DNA of 25,320 nt from Prasinococcaceae sp. CCMP 1430. Its lineage: Eukaryota > Prasinodermophyta > Palmophyllophyceae > Prasinococcales > Prasinococcaceae. Made by a program: the position numbers and the translations under genes. This document shows, piece by piece, positions 16,982 to 25,231 of this stretch. Positions within the stretch are counted from its first letter, which is position 1. Each line of letters opens with the position of its first letter. The DNA lies in NCBI GenBank assembly GCA_013416795.1, contig RQSC01000004.1, forward strand, positions 407,331-432,650, in the 5' to 3' direction. The notes below the pieces were generated by a model, which made no database searches, was not told where the DNA came from, and saw only the letters and a program-made list of their open reading frames with translations.

Positions 16982-18790
16982 ATGGCGGACGTCGAAGACG
17001 TGCGCGCGGCGTTCGACGACCTCGACTTCGAGCTCGACGCGGCAGGCCTCGCCGTGGCGGCGTCGCTGTGCGGCCACTATGGCCTCAGCGCCGACGACCT
17101 CGCGGCGCAGTGGGAGGCGTTTGCCTACAACAAGGGGCACAAGGCGGTGAGCTCGGCGCTGCTCGAGGAGCTCGCGGAGGACATCCAGCGGCAAAAGGCC
17201 AAGGAGCGCGCGGCGAGCGGTGGGTTCCGGACCATGGACACCATGGAATTCATCGGGGCGACCACCCCCGGGAGCCTGCGCACGACCACCACCGGCGGCT
17301 CGCGGCGCGTGTCCATGACCAGTCCGCTGCCGAACGCGGCGGCCGCCATCGAGGCCGCGGCGCCCGCCGGCGCGGCGCCCTCGTGCCACAAGGACGGCGC
17401 GCTCGCCGCGGCTGAGCACTCGCCGTTCGCGAAACGCTCGGGGGCGCTCGGGATCATGGCGACGCTCGGTGCGGAGGCGATGGGCGCGCCGCCCGCGGAC
17501 GCGGGCACCGGGGCAACGGAGACCAACGCGGTCGAGTTCGTGCGCGTCGCTGACGTTGGTCTCGGCGCCGACGCCCGCTTCCTGTACGAGCGCCTTGAGG
17601 ACAAGGTGGAGTATGTCCAGGCGCGCATCGCGGCGTTCGAGGCGGCCCTGCAGGCCGCGACGAGCGTGAGCACCGATTGGCCGGTGTACGCGGCGACGGC
17701 TGGTGAGGAGGCCGTGGTGGTCGTCGGGCGCATCGTTGTGGACGGGGACGAGGGCCGGCTCAACGCGGCGTCGGTGCTGCTGGAGGGGTCGGTGCGCCAC
17801 TCGGGGGGGCAACGCGTGAAGGTCGGTCTCGACAAGCTCGAGTCGTTCTCGCTCTTCCCCGGGCAGATCGTGGCGCTCGAGGGGCACAACCCGTCGGGCT
17901 TCATGTTCATGCCGACCAAGGTGTACGCGGGCGTGGCGCCGCCCGCGCCCAATGCAGCGGAGGGCGCCGGGGCCGACGCGTCTGCTGACGTGGTGGTCGC
18001 CGCCGGGCCGTACACGTCGCCGTCGGACCTCGGCTACGAGGCCCTCGACGCGCTGCTCGCGTACTGTGCAAAGGCTCGCCCCTCGCAGCTCATGCTGCTG
18101 GGGCCCTTCGTGGACGAGAACCACACCGCGATCAAGACTGGCCTCATCGAGGTCACCTTCGAGGAGCTCTTCCGCCGTCAGGTGCTCGAGCGCTGCCGCG
18201 AAGCGCTCGCCGGCACGGGTGTGCGCGTGGGCGTCGCGCCGAGCACGCGCGACGTTCACTCCGCGCCTGCCTTCCCGCAGCCGCCCATGGTGCTGCCGCC
18301 GGCTGCCGCGTCGCCCGCTGCCGCGGTGGACAGCCTGCCCAATCCGGCGCTGGTGCGCGCTGGCGGCCTCACGCTCGGCGCGTGCTCGGCGGACATCATC
18401 CGCCAGCTCGCCGGCGAGGAGGTGAGCAAGAACCCCGCGACCAAGGACCGCATGACGCGGCTGGCGTCGCACATCCTGCTGCAGCGATCGTTCTACCCGA
18501 TCTACCCCGCCGCCATCGGCTCCATGCTTGACACAACGCACGCCGCGCACTTCGCCGTGCCCGCGAGGCCCGACGTGCTCCTCCTGCCGTCGGACATCGC
18601 GCCGTTTGCCAAGCTTGTGGGCTCGGACGCGCTCGGCGGCACAGGGGCCGCCGTGGCGGCTGTCAACCCGGGCAGGCTGATGAAGGGGCCCTCGGGTGGC
18701 ACCTTCGCGCGCATCCGCTACGCGGGCGCCAAGGAGGGCGCCGCCAGCGCGCCCTCCGAGCGCACACGCGTGGACATACTGCGCATCTAG
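16982..18790 (+). CDS. POLA2: DNA polymerase alpha subunit B (primase-polymerase complex)
   Basis: A single exon encodes 602 residues, close to the human 598. I chose the ATG at 16982 because the following segment (FDDLDFELD, then YNKGHKAVSSALLEEL) is the conserved N-terminal helical domain. Earlier in-frame ATGs at 16772 and 16940 would add low-complexity sequence. A Ser/Thr/Pro-rich linker follows, with possible Cdk sites. Then come an OB-fold-like region (VVVVGRIVVDGDEGRL, FPGQIVALEGHNPSG) and the inactivated phosphoesterase core: LMLLGPFVDENHTAI, HILLQRSFYPIYP, DVLLLPSDIAPFAK and VNPGRLMKG. This non-catalytic subunit tethers the POLA1 catalytic subunit and primase and is phosphorylated in the cell cycle. 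It works in the nucleus in making RNA-DNA primers. The gene is divergent from TMEM107 and convergent with the SDR gene, 134 bp apart. E2F-type sites lie upstream. Confidence 0.93.
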   Translation: MADVEDVRAAFDDLDFELDAAGLAVAASLCGHYGLSADDLAAQWEAFAYNKGHKAVSSALLEELAEDIQRQKAKERAASGGFRTMDTMEFIGATTPGSLRTTTTGGSRRVSMTSPLPNAAAAIEAAAPAGAAPSCHKDGALAAAEHSPFAKRSGALGIMATLGAEAMGAPPADAGTGATETNAVEFVRVADVGLGADARFLYERLEDKVEYVQARIAAFEAALQAATSVSTDWPVYAATAGEEAVVVVGRIVVDGDEGRLNAASVLLEGSVRHSGGQRVKVGLDKLESFSLFPGQIVALEGHNPSGFMFMPTKVYAGVAPPAPNAAEGAGADASADVVVAAGPYTSPSDLGYEALDALLAYCAKARPSQLMLLGPFVDENHTAIKTGLIEVTFEELFRRQVLERCREALAGTGVRVGVAPSTRDVHSAPAFPQPPMVLPPAAASPAAAVDSLPNPALVRAGGLTLGACSADIIRQLAGEEVSKNPATKDRMTRLASHILLQRSFYPIYPAAIGSMLDTTHAAHFAVPARPDVLLLPSDIAPFAKLVGSDALGGTGAAVAAVNPGRLMKGPSGGTFARIRYAGAKEGAASAPSERTRVDILRI

Positions 18791-18924
18791 ATAGCTAGGG
18801 TGCGTGTGCGGCTCGGCCTGGCATGTAAGGCACGGCCATCCGTTCGGGGCGCGCTCCTGCTCCACGCGGCGCGCAGCGCAGCACGCGAAGGCCTGCGGCT
18901 GGGAAGCGTGATTTCGACACGTTA

Positions 18925-19851
18925 CTAATTCGCCTTGGTGTCCTTGTCGTTCCGCTTGTAGTCCGGGAAGATGTGCGCCATGTTCATAAAGGCGACCATC
19001 ATGAAGTTGTAGTCAACCAATTTGCCCAGCAGCCGGAAGAAGATGGCCACGCCGCCGATGTCGCGCCAGCTGCAGTAGCCGATGCACTTGAAGACCTCGT
19101 CGGGCAGCTCCTCGGCGGGCACGGAGAACTTCTTAAAGAACTCCATGAGGTCGATCTTGGCGGTGGTCTTGTCGTAGAAGCGCGACGCCACCGGCGACGG
19201 GTGCCAGGCGAGCACGTCGATTCCCTTGGACTTGACCTCGGCGGCGATGGACGCGGCGAAAGTCGAGACAAAGGCCTTGGTGGACGCGTACATCGCAGCG
19301 AACGCGCCCGGCATGTACGCGGCCGCGCTCGAGGTGAACACCACGCAGCCCTTGAGCTTCTTCTCTGTCATGCGCGTGAGGAAGAGGTGCGTGATGCCCA
19401 CGCACGCCACGGCGTTGCACTCGACGTTGGCGGCGAGCTTTGCGAGCGGCGTCTGGTGGAAGAAACCCGCCACGATAAACCCCGCGTTATTGAACACGCA
19501 TTGCACGTCGATCTTCTCGGTGGCAGCGGCGATGGTCTCGAGGTAGCCCGGCGCGCCGAGGTTCACGCCCACGCGCATGAAGCGCACATCGGGGTACTCC
19601 TCGCTGAGCTCCTTGTGCGCGGTGTCGAGCAGCGGCTCGTCGATGGCGACGAGCACCACGCTGAGCCCCTGGCTCGCGAGCCGCGCGGCGAGCGCGCGGC
19701 CGATGCCGCTCGACGCGCCCGTCACGAGCGCCCACTCGGCGTCGTACTTCTTCTTGAGGTCCTGCACGGGCAGCAGCGTCGCCGCCGCCTGCGGCAGCGC
19801 GTAGCCGAGCACGACGAAGAGCACGAGGCCCACGCACACGCCGCAAAGCAT
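18925..19851 (-). CDS. Membrane-anchored short-chain dehydrogenase/reductase (17beta-HSD12/KAR-like)
   Basis: A single exon encodes 308 residues from the ATG at 19851; the frame is open further upstream but has no earlier ATG. Residues 1-28 are a hydrophobic anchor (VCVGLVLFVVLGYALPQAAA). A classical SDR Rossmann fold follows: TGASSGIG (44-51, NADP(H) binding), NNAG (121-124), Asn136, Ser175, and Tyr188-x3-Lys192, so the catalytic tetrad is complete. WHPSPVASRF after the active site and the overall length recall very-long-chain 3-oxoacyl-CoA reductase/17beta-hydroxysteroid dehydrogenase 12. That enzyme reduces 3-ketoacyl-CoA during fatty-acid elongation at the ER. The exact substrate cannot be read from the sequence; a sterol or retinol dehydrogenase is an alternative. 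No classical KKXX retrieval signal is seen at the C-terminus (KDTKAN). It shares a 494-bp divergent spacer with the J-domain gene. Confidence 0.85.
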   Translation of the reverse strand: MLCGVCVGLVLFVVLGYALPQAAATLLPVQDLKKKYDAEWALVTGASSGIGRALAARLASQGLSVVLVAIDEPLLDTAHKELSEEYPDVRFMRVGVNLGAPGYLETIAAATEKIDVQCVFNNAGFIVAGFFHQTPLAKLAANVECNAVACVGITHLFLTRMTEKKLKGCVVFTSSAAAYMPGAFAAMYASTKAFVSTFAASIAAEVKSKGIDVLAWHPSPVASRFYDKTTAKIDLMEFFKKFSVPAEELPDEVFKCIGYCSWRDIGGVAIFFRLLGKLVDYNFMMVAFMNMAHIFPDYKRNDKDTKAN

Positions 19852-20345
19852 CGCGCCCGACGCGCGATGAGCGGACTGTGGGAGGCGGAGCGGGGTGGGG
19901 CGGGGGGCAGGCGGGCGCGGAGCGCGCGCGCCGTGTGGGGCCGCGAGCTGCGCCTCGGCGCAGGACCGGGCGGCGATCGGCCGCGCGTGCACGGGATTTG
20001 ATTTGTGTTAGGGTTGCCGTGGGCGCGATTTCGGTTTCGTGTGTAGGGTTAACTCGCGCCGTTTCGTACGAATTCGTAACGAGTCTCGACGTTTCGTGTT
20101 CCCCACCAAACACATCACAGCACGCGTCCCAAGCCCGTGGGAGGCAAGCCGGCAGGCGTGCCTGCCGCGCCTCAGCGCGCGGGAGGGTGTGGGTGGGCGG
20201 GGCCATTGCGGGGAGGAGCGCCACACGACGTCGCGGAGCTGCGCGGGGCTGCGGCTCCTCGAGCGGCGCGGGTGCATGCGGTAGCATCCGGCGCGGCAGG
20301 CTGCCGCGCCCCGGCGCCCGTCCGAACCGGCGGAGGCGCACGCCG
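19852..20345. promoter_or_regulatory. Shared divergent upstream region with telo-box-like motifs
   Basis: This 494-bp spacer lies between the SDR and J-domain gene start codons. An AT-richer core (about 19995-20110) contains TTAGGGTT at 20008-20015 and TAGGGTTAA at 20044-20052, both resembling the telo-box found in promoters of plant growth genes. It also contains a cgaattcg palindrome. The frame of the J-domain gene is open across most of this region but has no ATG before 20346, so this part is taken as non-coding. Confidence 0.45.
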
Positions 20346-23300
20346 ATGGGGCGCGCCTCGGTGGTGACCAGCGCCCAACTCGGCAAGGGCAGGGCGCCGC
20401 TCCCCGCGTCGCAGTCGCTCAACTGGGGTAAGAAAGAGAGCAACCGCGACATCTTCGGCAAGGTGCGCGGCGCCTGTTCCACGCCAGGCTGCGGCTGCAA
20501 GGCCTTCACCAAGCTGCTGAGCGACTACGTGGCCGAGCCCGGTGATGGGCGAGGGGCGCCCGCCAACGACATTAGCTGCATCAATTGCTCGACGTGCGGC
20601 TGCACGCCCGATGCGCACGTGCTACTTGAGGCGGACGACGCCCGCGAGCGCGGCAACGACGCCTTTGCCTTTGGCGACTACGAGAAGGCCATTTCGCCCT
20701 ACACCAGGGCTATCTCACTCGCTGCGCTCGGCGACGCACGCCCGTGGAGCAACCGCGCGGCTGCGTACGCGGCCATGGGCAAGTGGGGCGAGGCACTGCA
20801 TGACGCGACGCGCGCGTGCGAGATTGAGCCGACTTGGGCCAAAGCTCGCGCACGCAAGGCGCTCGCGGAGACGCACATGGGCAAGCTCGATGCCGCGGCC
20901 GCTAGCTACCGCGCGGCGCTCAAGCTCGAGCCCAACAACGCCGAGTATATGCGCCTGCTCTCTGAGGCCGAGGCCAGGTGTGAGGCCTCCAAGAGGCACG
21001 CGGGTGGAGCTAGCTCTGTCGGAAGAAAGACAAATGGAGACGACGGCGATAAGGAGCGCGCCGCTGCGCTGGTGTCGCGCGGCGACTTTGCGGGCGCTGT
21101 GCTCCTCTACCAGTCACTGGCGGAGCGGCGACCAGGTGACGGCCTCATACGCAGCAACCTAAGCGCGTGCTACGCGCGCATGTCGCGATTCGAAGAGGCA
21201 CTGCAGGCCGCTCGCGAGGCTGTACGAGTAGCGCCACGCTGGGCGAAGGCGCACACGCGCGTCGCGGCGGCGCTCTTCTATCTCGGGAGGTACGACGAGG
21301 CCGTGGTCGAGTACAAAGCGGCGCTTGCACTCAAGCCAGACTATGAGGCAGCGCGCAGTGGCTGCGCAGAAGCCAGGGCCGCGGCGGCGGAGGCCAAGCT
21401 CGAGGCTAGGGACAGGGCAGCTCAGAGTGCACAAGCAGCGACATCGAACGGCGATGAGGTCTGCGTCGGCATTGCAGGAGCGGAACGCGATGGCAACGAA
21501 GAGGATGGAAGCAGTAGGGGCGTTGATGTACGCGCGCTTTGCGGGAGCGAGAACGGAGAGGTGCGTAGCGGTGGCGACACGGTCGTCCCTCGCCCACAGG
21601 CCGCGCGAACACGTCGGCAGCCAACCAACAAATCGGCGGCTGTGTCACGCGCCGCGCACTTCGCACACGCGAAGAGCTCGGGCTGGCTCTTGGAGACGCT
21701 CGGCACAGATGCGCCACAGCCCAATCCTGCTGGCGACGTGGTCGACTCGGATGGGCGCTCGAATGGCCGCATTCATGCGAAAGTCATGCATGTCGCATCC
21801 GACCGGGACAAGGACGGCGAGGAAGCCGCGTCGTTGCCTTTCGCGGATGCATTGTTGCGCGATGCGGGCGTTGGGGCGCCCATTGGCGATAATGCTCAGG
21901 ACGACTTCGCTGCCGGGTGCGGGCATGAGCGCGCGGGCCGGCCGAGCGGTTGCGGCGAGATAGGCGACACCGAGTCGAACGTCCTGAGCGCATCCAACAT
22001 CGCGCGCCTGAGCGCCGACCTGGAGCGATTGGCTGATGCCGTGCGGGCAAGCCCAGCGCGGGAGGAGTCCGCCGCGCAGCGCGCACGGGCGATGGAAGAG
22101 CGTGCGAGAGAGGCGCACGAGACTGCTCGCACTGCCGAGGCCCAAGCGCGCGAGGAGTTGGCAATGCTTGCCAGCGCTCGGGCAGATGTCAACGCGGAGC
22201 GCGCCAAAGCCGACGTGCTGCGTGAAAAGTACAACAAACTCAAGAGCGCACACGCCCAGCAAGTCGAGGAGCTCAACATTGCACATGCACAACGCTTGGC
22301 CGATCTGCGGGAATCGCAGGAGCGTGAGCACGGCGCCGAAGAGCGCGCCGCGGGGAAGCGGTTGGCGGCGCTGCACAGGGAATGCGATAGGCTCACTGCG
22401 GACGTCCATAGGCTACGCAGTGAGAAGGGCATCCTCGCTGGCGAGATTGACGACTGCCGGACGCGCTCATCGGAGGCGGCGGCGGCTGCGGCCGCTCTTC
22501 GTGGCAGCGTGACTCGGATGCAGGCCAAAGTTGAGGCCGAGGAGAGCCGCGCTACCAGGGCAGATCGCGAGGCTGAGCGAGCTTGCGAACGCACGGCCGA
22601 ATGCGTGGCAGCACAACGCGCCGCAGAGGAGCTCCTCGCGAGCACCGCCGCTCGACTCGACGCGCTGTGTGAGCGCAGCGTGGCCTCAGAGGCACGCCTG
22701 CGCTCTGCTGCGCAGCTGTGCGACGATTCTTTCGACAAGCAGGCGCGTGGCGCGCTGGCGTCTGCGCGCCGCGCAGCCGATGGCATTGCCAAAGCGGAGG
22801 CGGCCATTGCACACCTCGTGACTCAGAGCGCGGAGATCAGGGGAGCGGAGGCGCGCGCAGGGAGCTCGGCGGATGCTGCAGGTGCAATCGCCGCCAAGGT
22901 GTCCATATCGAACGTGCATGGTGTTTTTGCCGACGTCGGCAAGCTAGACCCCGTGCCACGCGGGCAGATCAGCAGTGTGGGCGATGGTCGCGTGCAGGGT
23001 GGCCCTCTTGGTTGCGATGGGGGCAAATCTGTTCGCGAGTCGACCGCGTCAGGGTCTGCTGTGTCCGAGGAAATGCTCGATTTCTTCGCAGCACACGGTG
23101 TTTTTGCCGACGTCGGCAAGCTAGACCCCGTGCCACGCGGGCAGATCAGCAGTGTGGGCGATGGTCGCGTGCAGGGTGGCCCTCTTGGTTGCGATGGGGG
23201 CAAATCTGTTCGCGAGTCGACCGCGTCAGGGTCTGCTGTGTCCGAGGAAATGCTCGATTTCTTCGCAGCACACATGGAGGGGCATGTCGACGAAAGCGAC

Positions 23301-24368
23301 GGCTCTGCGGACGAGGCAGATGATGACGGAAACGGTGGCAGCGAGAGCGCCGAGCCCACTGATGAGGAACTTGTGGCCGAGCTTGAACTCGAGCGGCGCG
23401 TGCGTGCCGATGCCAACGCCGCTCGCGCGGCTGCTAGCTCTGCGGCCGCCGCCGCTCGCAGGCCCCCGCGGCGGCGGCCAAGCTCCCGGGCACGAGGCGT
23501 GGGTGCGGACAACGCTTGCAGCGCTGCTGGCGGTGCGGGCATTGCGCTGGACATTAGCTCTGTCATCAATCTGGCCAACAGACGCTCGTCTCGGCGGCGA
23601 GATCACGGCGGCGTGCTGCGCGTCCGCTGTACCAGCGAGATGTGCCCGGTGGGGTGCACGCAATTCGAGCCCAATCGCAGTGGGCGGGGGCCGCCCGACT
23701 GCTGCGTGGGTTGCGGGTGCCCCGACACACTGCACGAGACCGAAGAGCAGGCAGATGCGCGCGAGCAGCTCGAGGCCGACGAACAGCTCAAGCGCACCGA
23801 CGTGCGCGAGTGGCGCTTGCGCAACGCCGCGCGGCTAGTAGCTGAGGCGGAGGCACAGGGCGAACTCGTGCAGAGTACTGCTGTCGACCCCATTCGCGGC
23901 TGCGAGCTGCATGACTGCGGCGGTTGCGACGGCTGTCCGGGCTTTGTTATCCGCTACTGCACGTCGCTCGCGCACACGAGCGAGGTGATGATGTTCTGCT
24001 CCAACTGCGGCTGCGGATGCGATCAGCACCTCATGTCCACCAAGTGGAAGGCGCAGGAGGAGGACAGGAAGGCCGAGGAGGAGCGCTTCTACCGCCATCG
24101 CGAGGAGACGCAGCGTCGCATCGACGCCCACTATCGCGCCAAGCTTGCGCAAGACTCGGAGCGCATACGACACCTGCGTACACTGGGACTTGGCGCGCGC
24201 GCCACTGGCAAGGCAGCAGCCAGAGCTTACCGCAGGCTCGCGCTGCGTTTCCATCCCGACAAGCAGCGTGCTGGTGCGAGCGACGAGGCGAGGCGTCAGG
24301 CAGCGCAGCGATTTGTCGCGGTCACCGAAGCCTTCAAGAAGGTCTCCGCCATGCTCGAGTCCGCATGA
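20346..24368 (+). CDS. TPR, coiled-coil, triple Cys/His-module and J-domain protein
   Basis: A single exon encodes 1340 residues; ATG 20346 is the first in the frame. In order: Cys/His module 1 (Cys44-His91); TPR block 1 (about 98-205: RERGNDAFAFGDYEKAISPY, WSNRAAAYAAMGKWGEAL); TPR block 2 (about 236-340); a low-complexity linker; a long coiled coil (about 550-840, Glu/Ala/Arg-rich); two identical 59-residue repeats (859-976); an acidic stretch; module 2 (Cys1095-His1130); module 3 (Cys1186-His1228); a charged helix; and a C-terminal J domain with HPD at 1303-1305 (AYRRLALRFHPDKQ). All three modules end C-x2-C-G-C-x4-H and probably bind zinc. TPR plus J domain is the layout of HSP70/HSP90 co-chaperones such as DNAJC7, so an HSP70-stimulating scaffold is likely. 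The modules' partner is unknown, and I know no named family with this full architecture. No signal peptide or membrane segment is seen. Confidence 0.85.
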   Translation: MGRASVVTSAQLGKGRAPLPASQSLNWGKKESNRDIFGKVRGACSTPGCGCKAFTKLLSDYVAEPGDGRGAPANDISCINCSTCGCTPDAHVLLEADDARERGNDAFAFGDYEKAISPYTRAISLAALGDARPWSNRAAAYAAMGKWGEALHDATRACEIEPTWAKARARKALAETHMGKLDAAAASYRAALKLEPNNAEYMRLLSEAEARCEASKRHAGGASSVGRKTNGDDGDKERAAALVSRGDFAGAVLLYQSLAERRPGDGLIRSNLSACYARMSRFEEALQAAREAVRVAPRWAKAHTRVAAALFYLGRYDEAVVEYKAALALKPDYEAARSGCAEARAAAAEAKLEARDRAAQSAQAATSNGDEVCVGIAGAERDGNEEDGSSRGVDVRALCGSENGEVRSGGDTVVPRPQAARTRRQPTNKSAAVSRAAHFAHAKSSGWLLETLGTDAPQPNPAGDVVDSDGRSNGRIHAKVMHVASDRDKDGEEAASLPFADALLRDAGVGAPIGDNAQDDFAAGCGHERAGRPSGCGEIGDTESNVLSASNIARLSADLERLADAVRASPAREESAAQRARAMEERAREAHETARTAEAQAREELAMLASARADVNAERAKADVLREKYNKLKSAHAQQVEELNIAHAQRLADLRESQEREHGAEERAAGKRLAALHRECDRLTADVHRLRSEKGILAGEIDDCRTRSSEAAAAAAALRGSVTRMQAKVEAEESRATRADREAERACERTAECVAAQRAAEELLASTAARLDALCERSVASEARLRSAAQLCDDSFDKQARGALASARRAADGIAKAEAAIAHLVTQSAEIRGAEARAGSSADAAGAIAAKVSISNVHGVFADVGKLDPVPRGQISSVGDGRVQGGPLGCDGGKSVRESTASGSAVSEEMLDFFAAHGVFADVGKLDPVPRGQISSVGDGRVQGGPLGCDGGKSVRESTASGSAVSEEMLDFFAAHMEGHVDESDGSADEADDDGNGGSESAEPTDEELVAELELERRVRADANAARAAASSAAAAARRPPRRRPSSRARGVGADNACSAAGGAGIALDISSVINLANRRSSRRRDHGGVLRVRCTSEMCPVGCTQFEPNRSGRGPPDCCVGCGCPDTLHETEEQADAREQLEADEQLKRTDVREWRLRNAARLVAEAEAQGELVQSTAVDPIRGCELHDCGGCDGCPGFVIRYCTSLAHTSEVMMFCSNCGCGCDQHLMSTKWKAQEEDRKAEEERFYRHREETQRRIDAHYRAKLAQDSERIRHLRTLGLGARATGKAAARAYRRLALRFHPDKQRAGASDEARRQAAQRFVAVTEAFKKVSAMLESA
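22920..23273 (+). repeat. Exact 177-bp tandem duplication inside the J-domain gene
   Basis: Copy 1 is 22920-23096 and copy 2 is 23097-23273. I found no difference between them by eye. The unit is 59 codons, so the frame is kept, and each copy encodes a Gly/Ser/Asp-rich segment running from GVFADVGKLDPVPRG to SEEMLDFFAAH. Identity at silent sites means the duplication is very recent, maintained by gene conversion, or an assembly artefact. Confidence 0.95.
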
Positions 24369-24497
24369 CTGAGCGGCCACCCACTGGTGCGCGCGAGCGC
24401 GTCCGCGCGCGAGAGGCCGCCTCTCGAGGGCAGCAGCGTCCGCGTCTGACGTTACAGTAGTTAAAAAAATAGTACAGTACAAATTGATGAGAAGAGC
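24369..24497. other. Convergent 3' spacer, 129 bp
   Basis: The J-domain and HAD genes end toward each other here. An AT-rich patch at about 24450-24488 (cagtagttaaaaaaatag, gtacagtac) contrasts with the GC-rich surroundings and is the likely 3'-end processing region for one or both transcripts. Confidence 0.45.
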
Positions 24498-25223
24498 TCA
24501 GGGGCGCAGCTCGGGCACCGCATCGACCAGCTGCTTGATGCACTGGACAGCGGCGGCCGCGCCCTCAGGGACCTCGGCATCCGCGGCGCCGCCGACGTGC
24601 ACCGTGAAAATGCCCAGCCCGCCAGCAGCCTTGACGTTTCTCCTGCTATCATCGGCGAAAAGCGCTTTGTCGGCGGCCACACCAGCCAGCGCGAGCGCGC
24701 GTTCGAACGCGAGAGGCTGCGGCTTGCACACGACGGGCGCGCCCTCCCGGTGAAAGTCGGCGCCCATGATCGTCTCGAAGTCAAGCACCCTCTCGAAGCA
24801 ATCCTCTACGCCCAGGATCTTGAGCACGCGCGCCGCGTGCGCCCTGTCCCCGTTGGTAAAGACGAACTTTCTCTGCTTGAGCGACTCGAGCATCTCGCGC
24901 AACGCGGGATCTGGCCGCAGGCACTCCTCATACGGCATGGGCGCATGCACGGCCGCGTGCCATTTGTCGTAGTCGATGCGATGGCCCTGCGACACCAGCC
25001 CGGCCAACGTCGTCCCGTGTTCAATGTACGCGCGGTAGCACACATCTGCGACGTCCTCGGCGGGGATGCCGAGTTCCTTGTGCATGTACTCCTCGATGAG
25101 TCGCTTGCAGTGAAGGTCGAGGCCGCTCGCCTGGGGATATAAGCAGTCGTCCATGTCCAATAGCAGCACCTCGAAGTCGCGTGCCGCAGCGACGGGTTCG
25201 CAGGTCGGGGCGTGTGGCGCCAT
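24498..25223 (-). CDS. HAD-superfamily phosphatase, pyrimidine 5'-nucleotidase-like (SDT1/PHM8 type)
   Basis: A single exon encodes 241 residues from the ATG at 25223. All four HAD motifs are present: motif I LLLDMDDCLYP (catalytic Asp23 and Asp25), motif II FTNGD (Thr123), motif III CKPQPLAF (Lys167), and motif IV FADDS (Asp191, Asp192). The helical cap sits between motifs I and II. The DxDDxLYP start, the cap sequence (YRAYIEHGTTLAGLV) and KPQPLAFERAL are typical of the yeast SDT1/PHM8 and plant pyrimidine 5'-nucleotidase group. Members hydrolyse nucleoside monophosphates such as UMP, CMP or flavin-type phosphates, so a role in nucleotide turnover is likely; the exact substrate is open. No targeting peptide is obvious. 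It is convergent with the J-domain gene. Confidence 0.88.
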   Translation of the reverse strand: MAPHAPTCEPVAAARDFEVLLLDMDDCLYPQASGLDLHCKRLIEEYMHKELGIPAEDVADVCYRAYIEHGTTLAGLVSQGHRIDYDKWHAAVHAPMPYEECLRPDPALREMLESLKQRKFVFTNGDRAHAARVLKILGVEDCFERVLDFETIMGADFHREGAPVVCKPQPLAFERALALAGVAADKALFADDSRRNVKAAGGLGIFTVHVGGAADAEVPEGAAAAVQCIKQLVDAVPELRP

Positions 25224-25231
25224 CGCGGCCG

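Noticed and set aside
16667-18865. A 732-codon open frame on the minus strand
   Set aside because: It is antisense to POLA2, with repeated RRR/GRR composition and no recognisable motif; a shadow of the real gene.
19852-19992. An N-terminal extension of the short-chain dehydrogenase
   Set aside because: The frame is open but has no ATG; the extension is Pro/Arg/Ala-rich, while the ATG at 19851 directly precedes a membrane anchor and a normal-length SDR.
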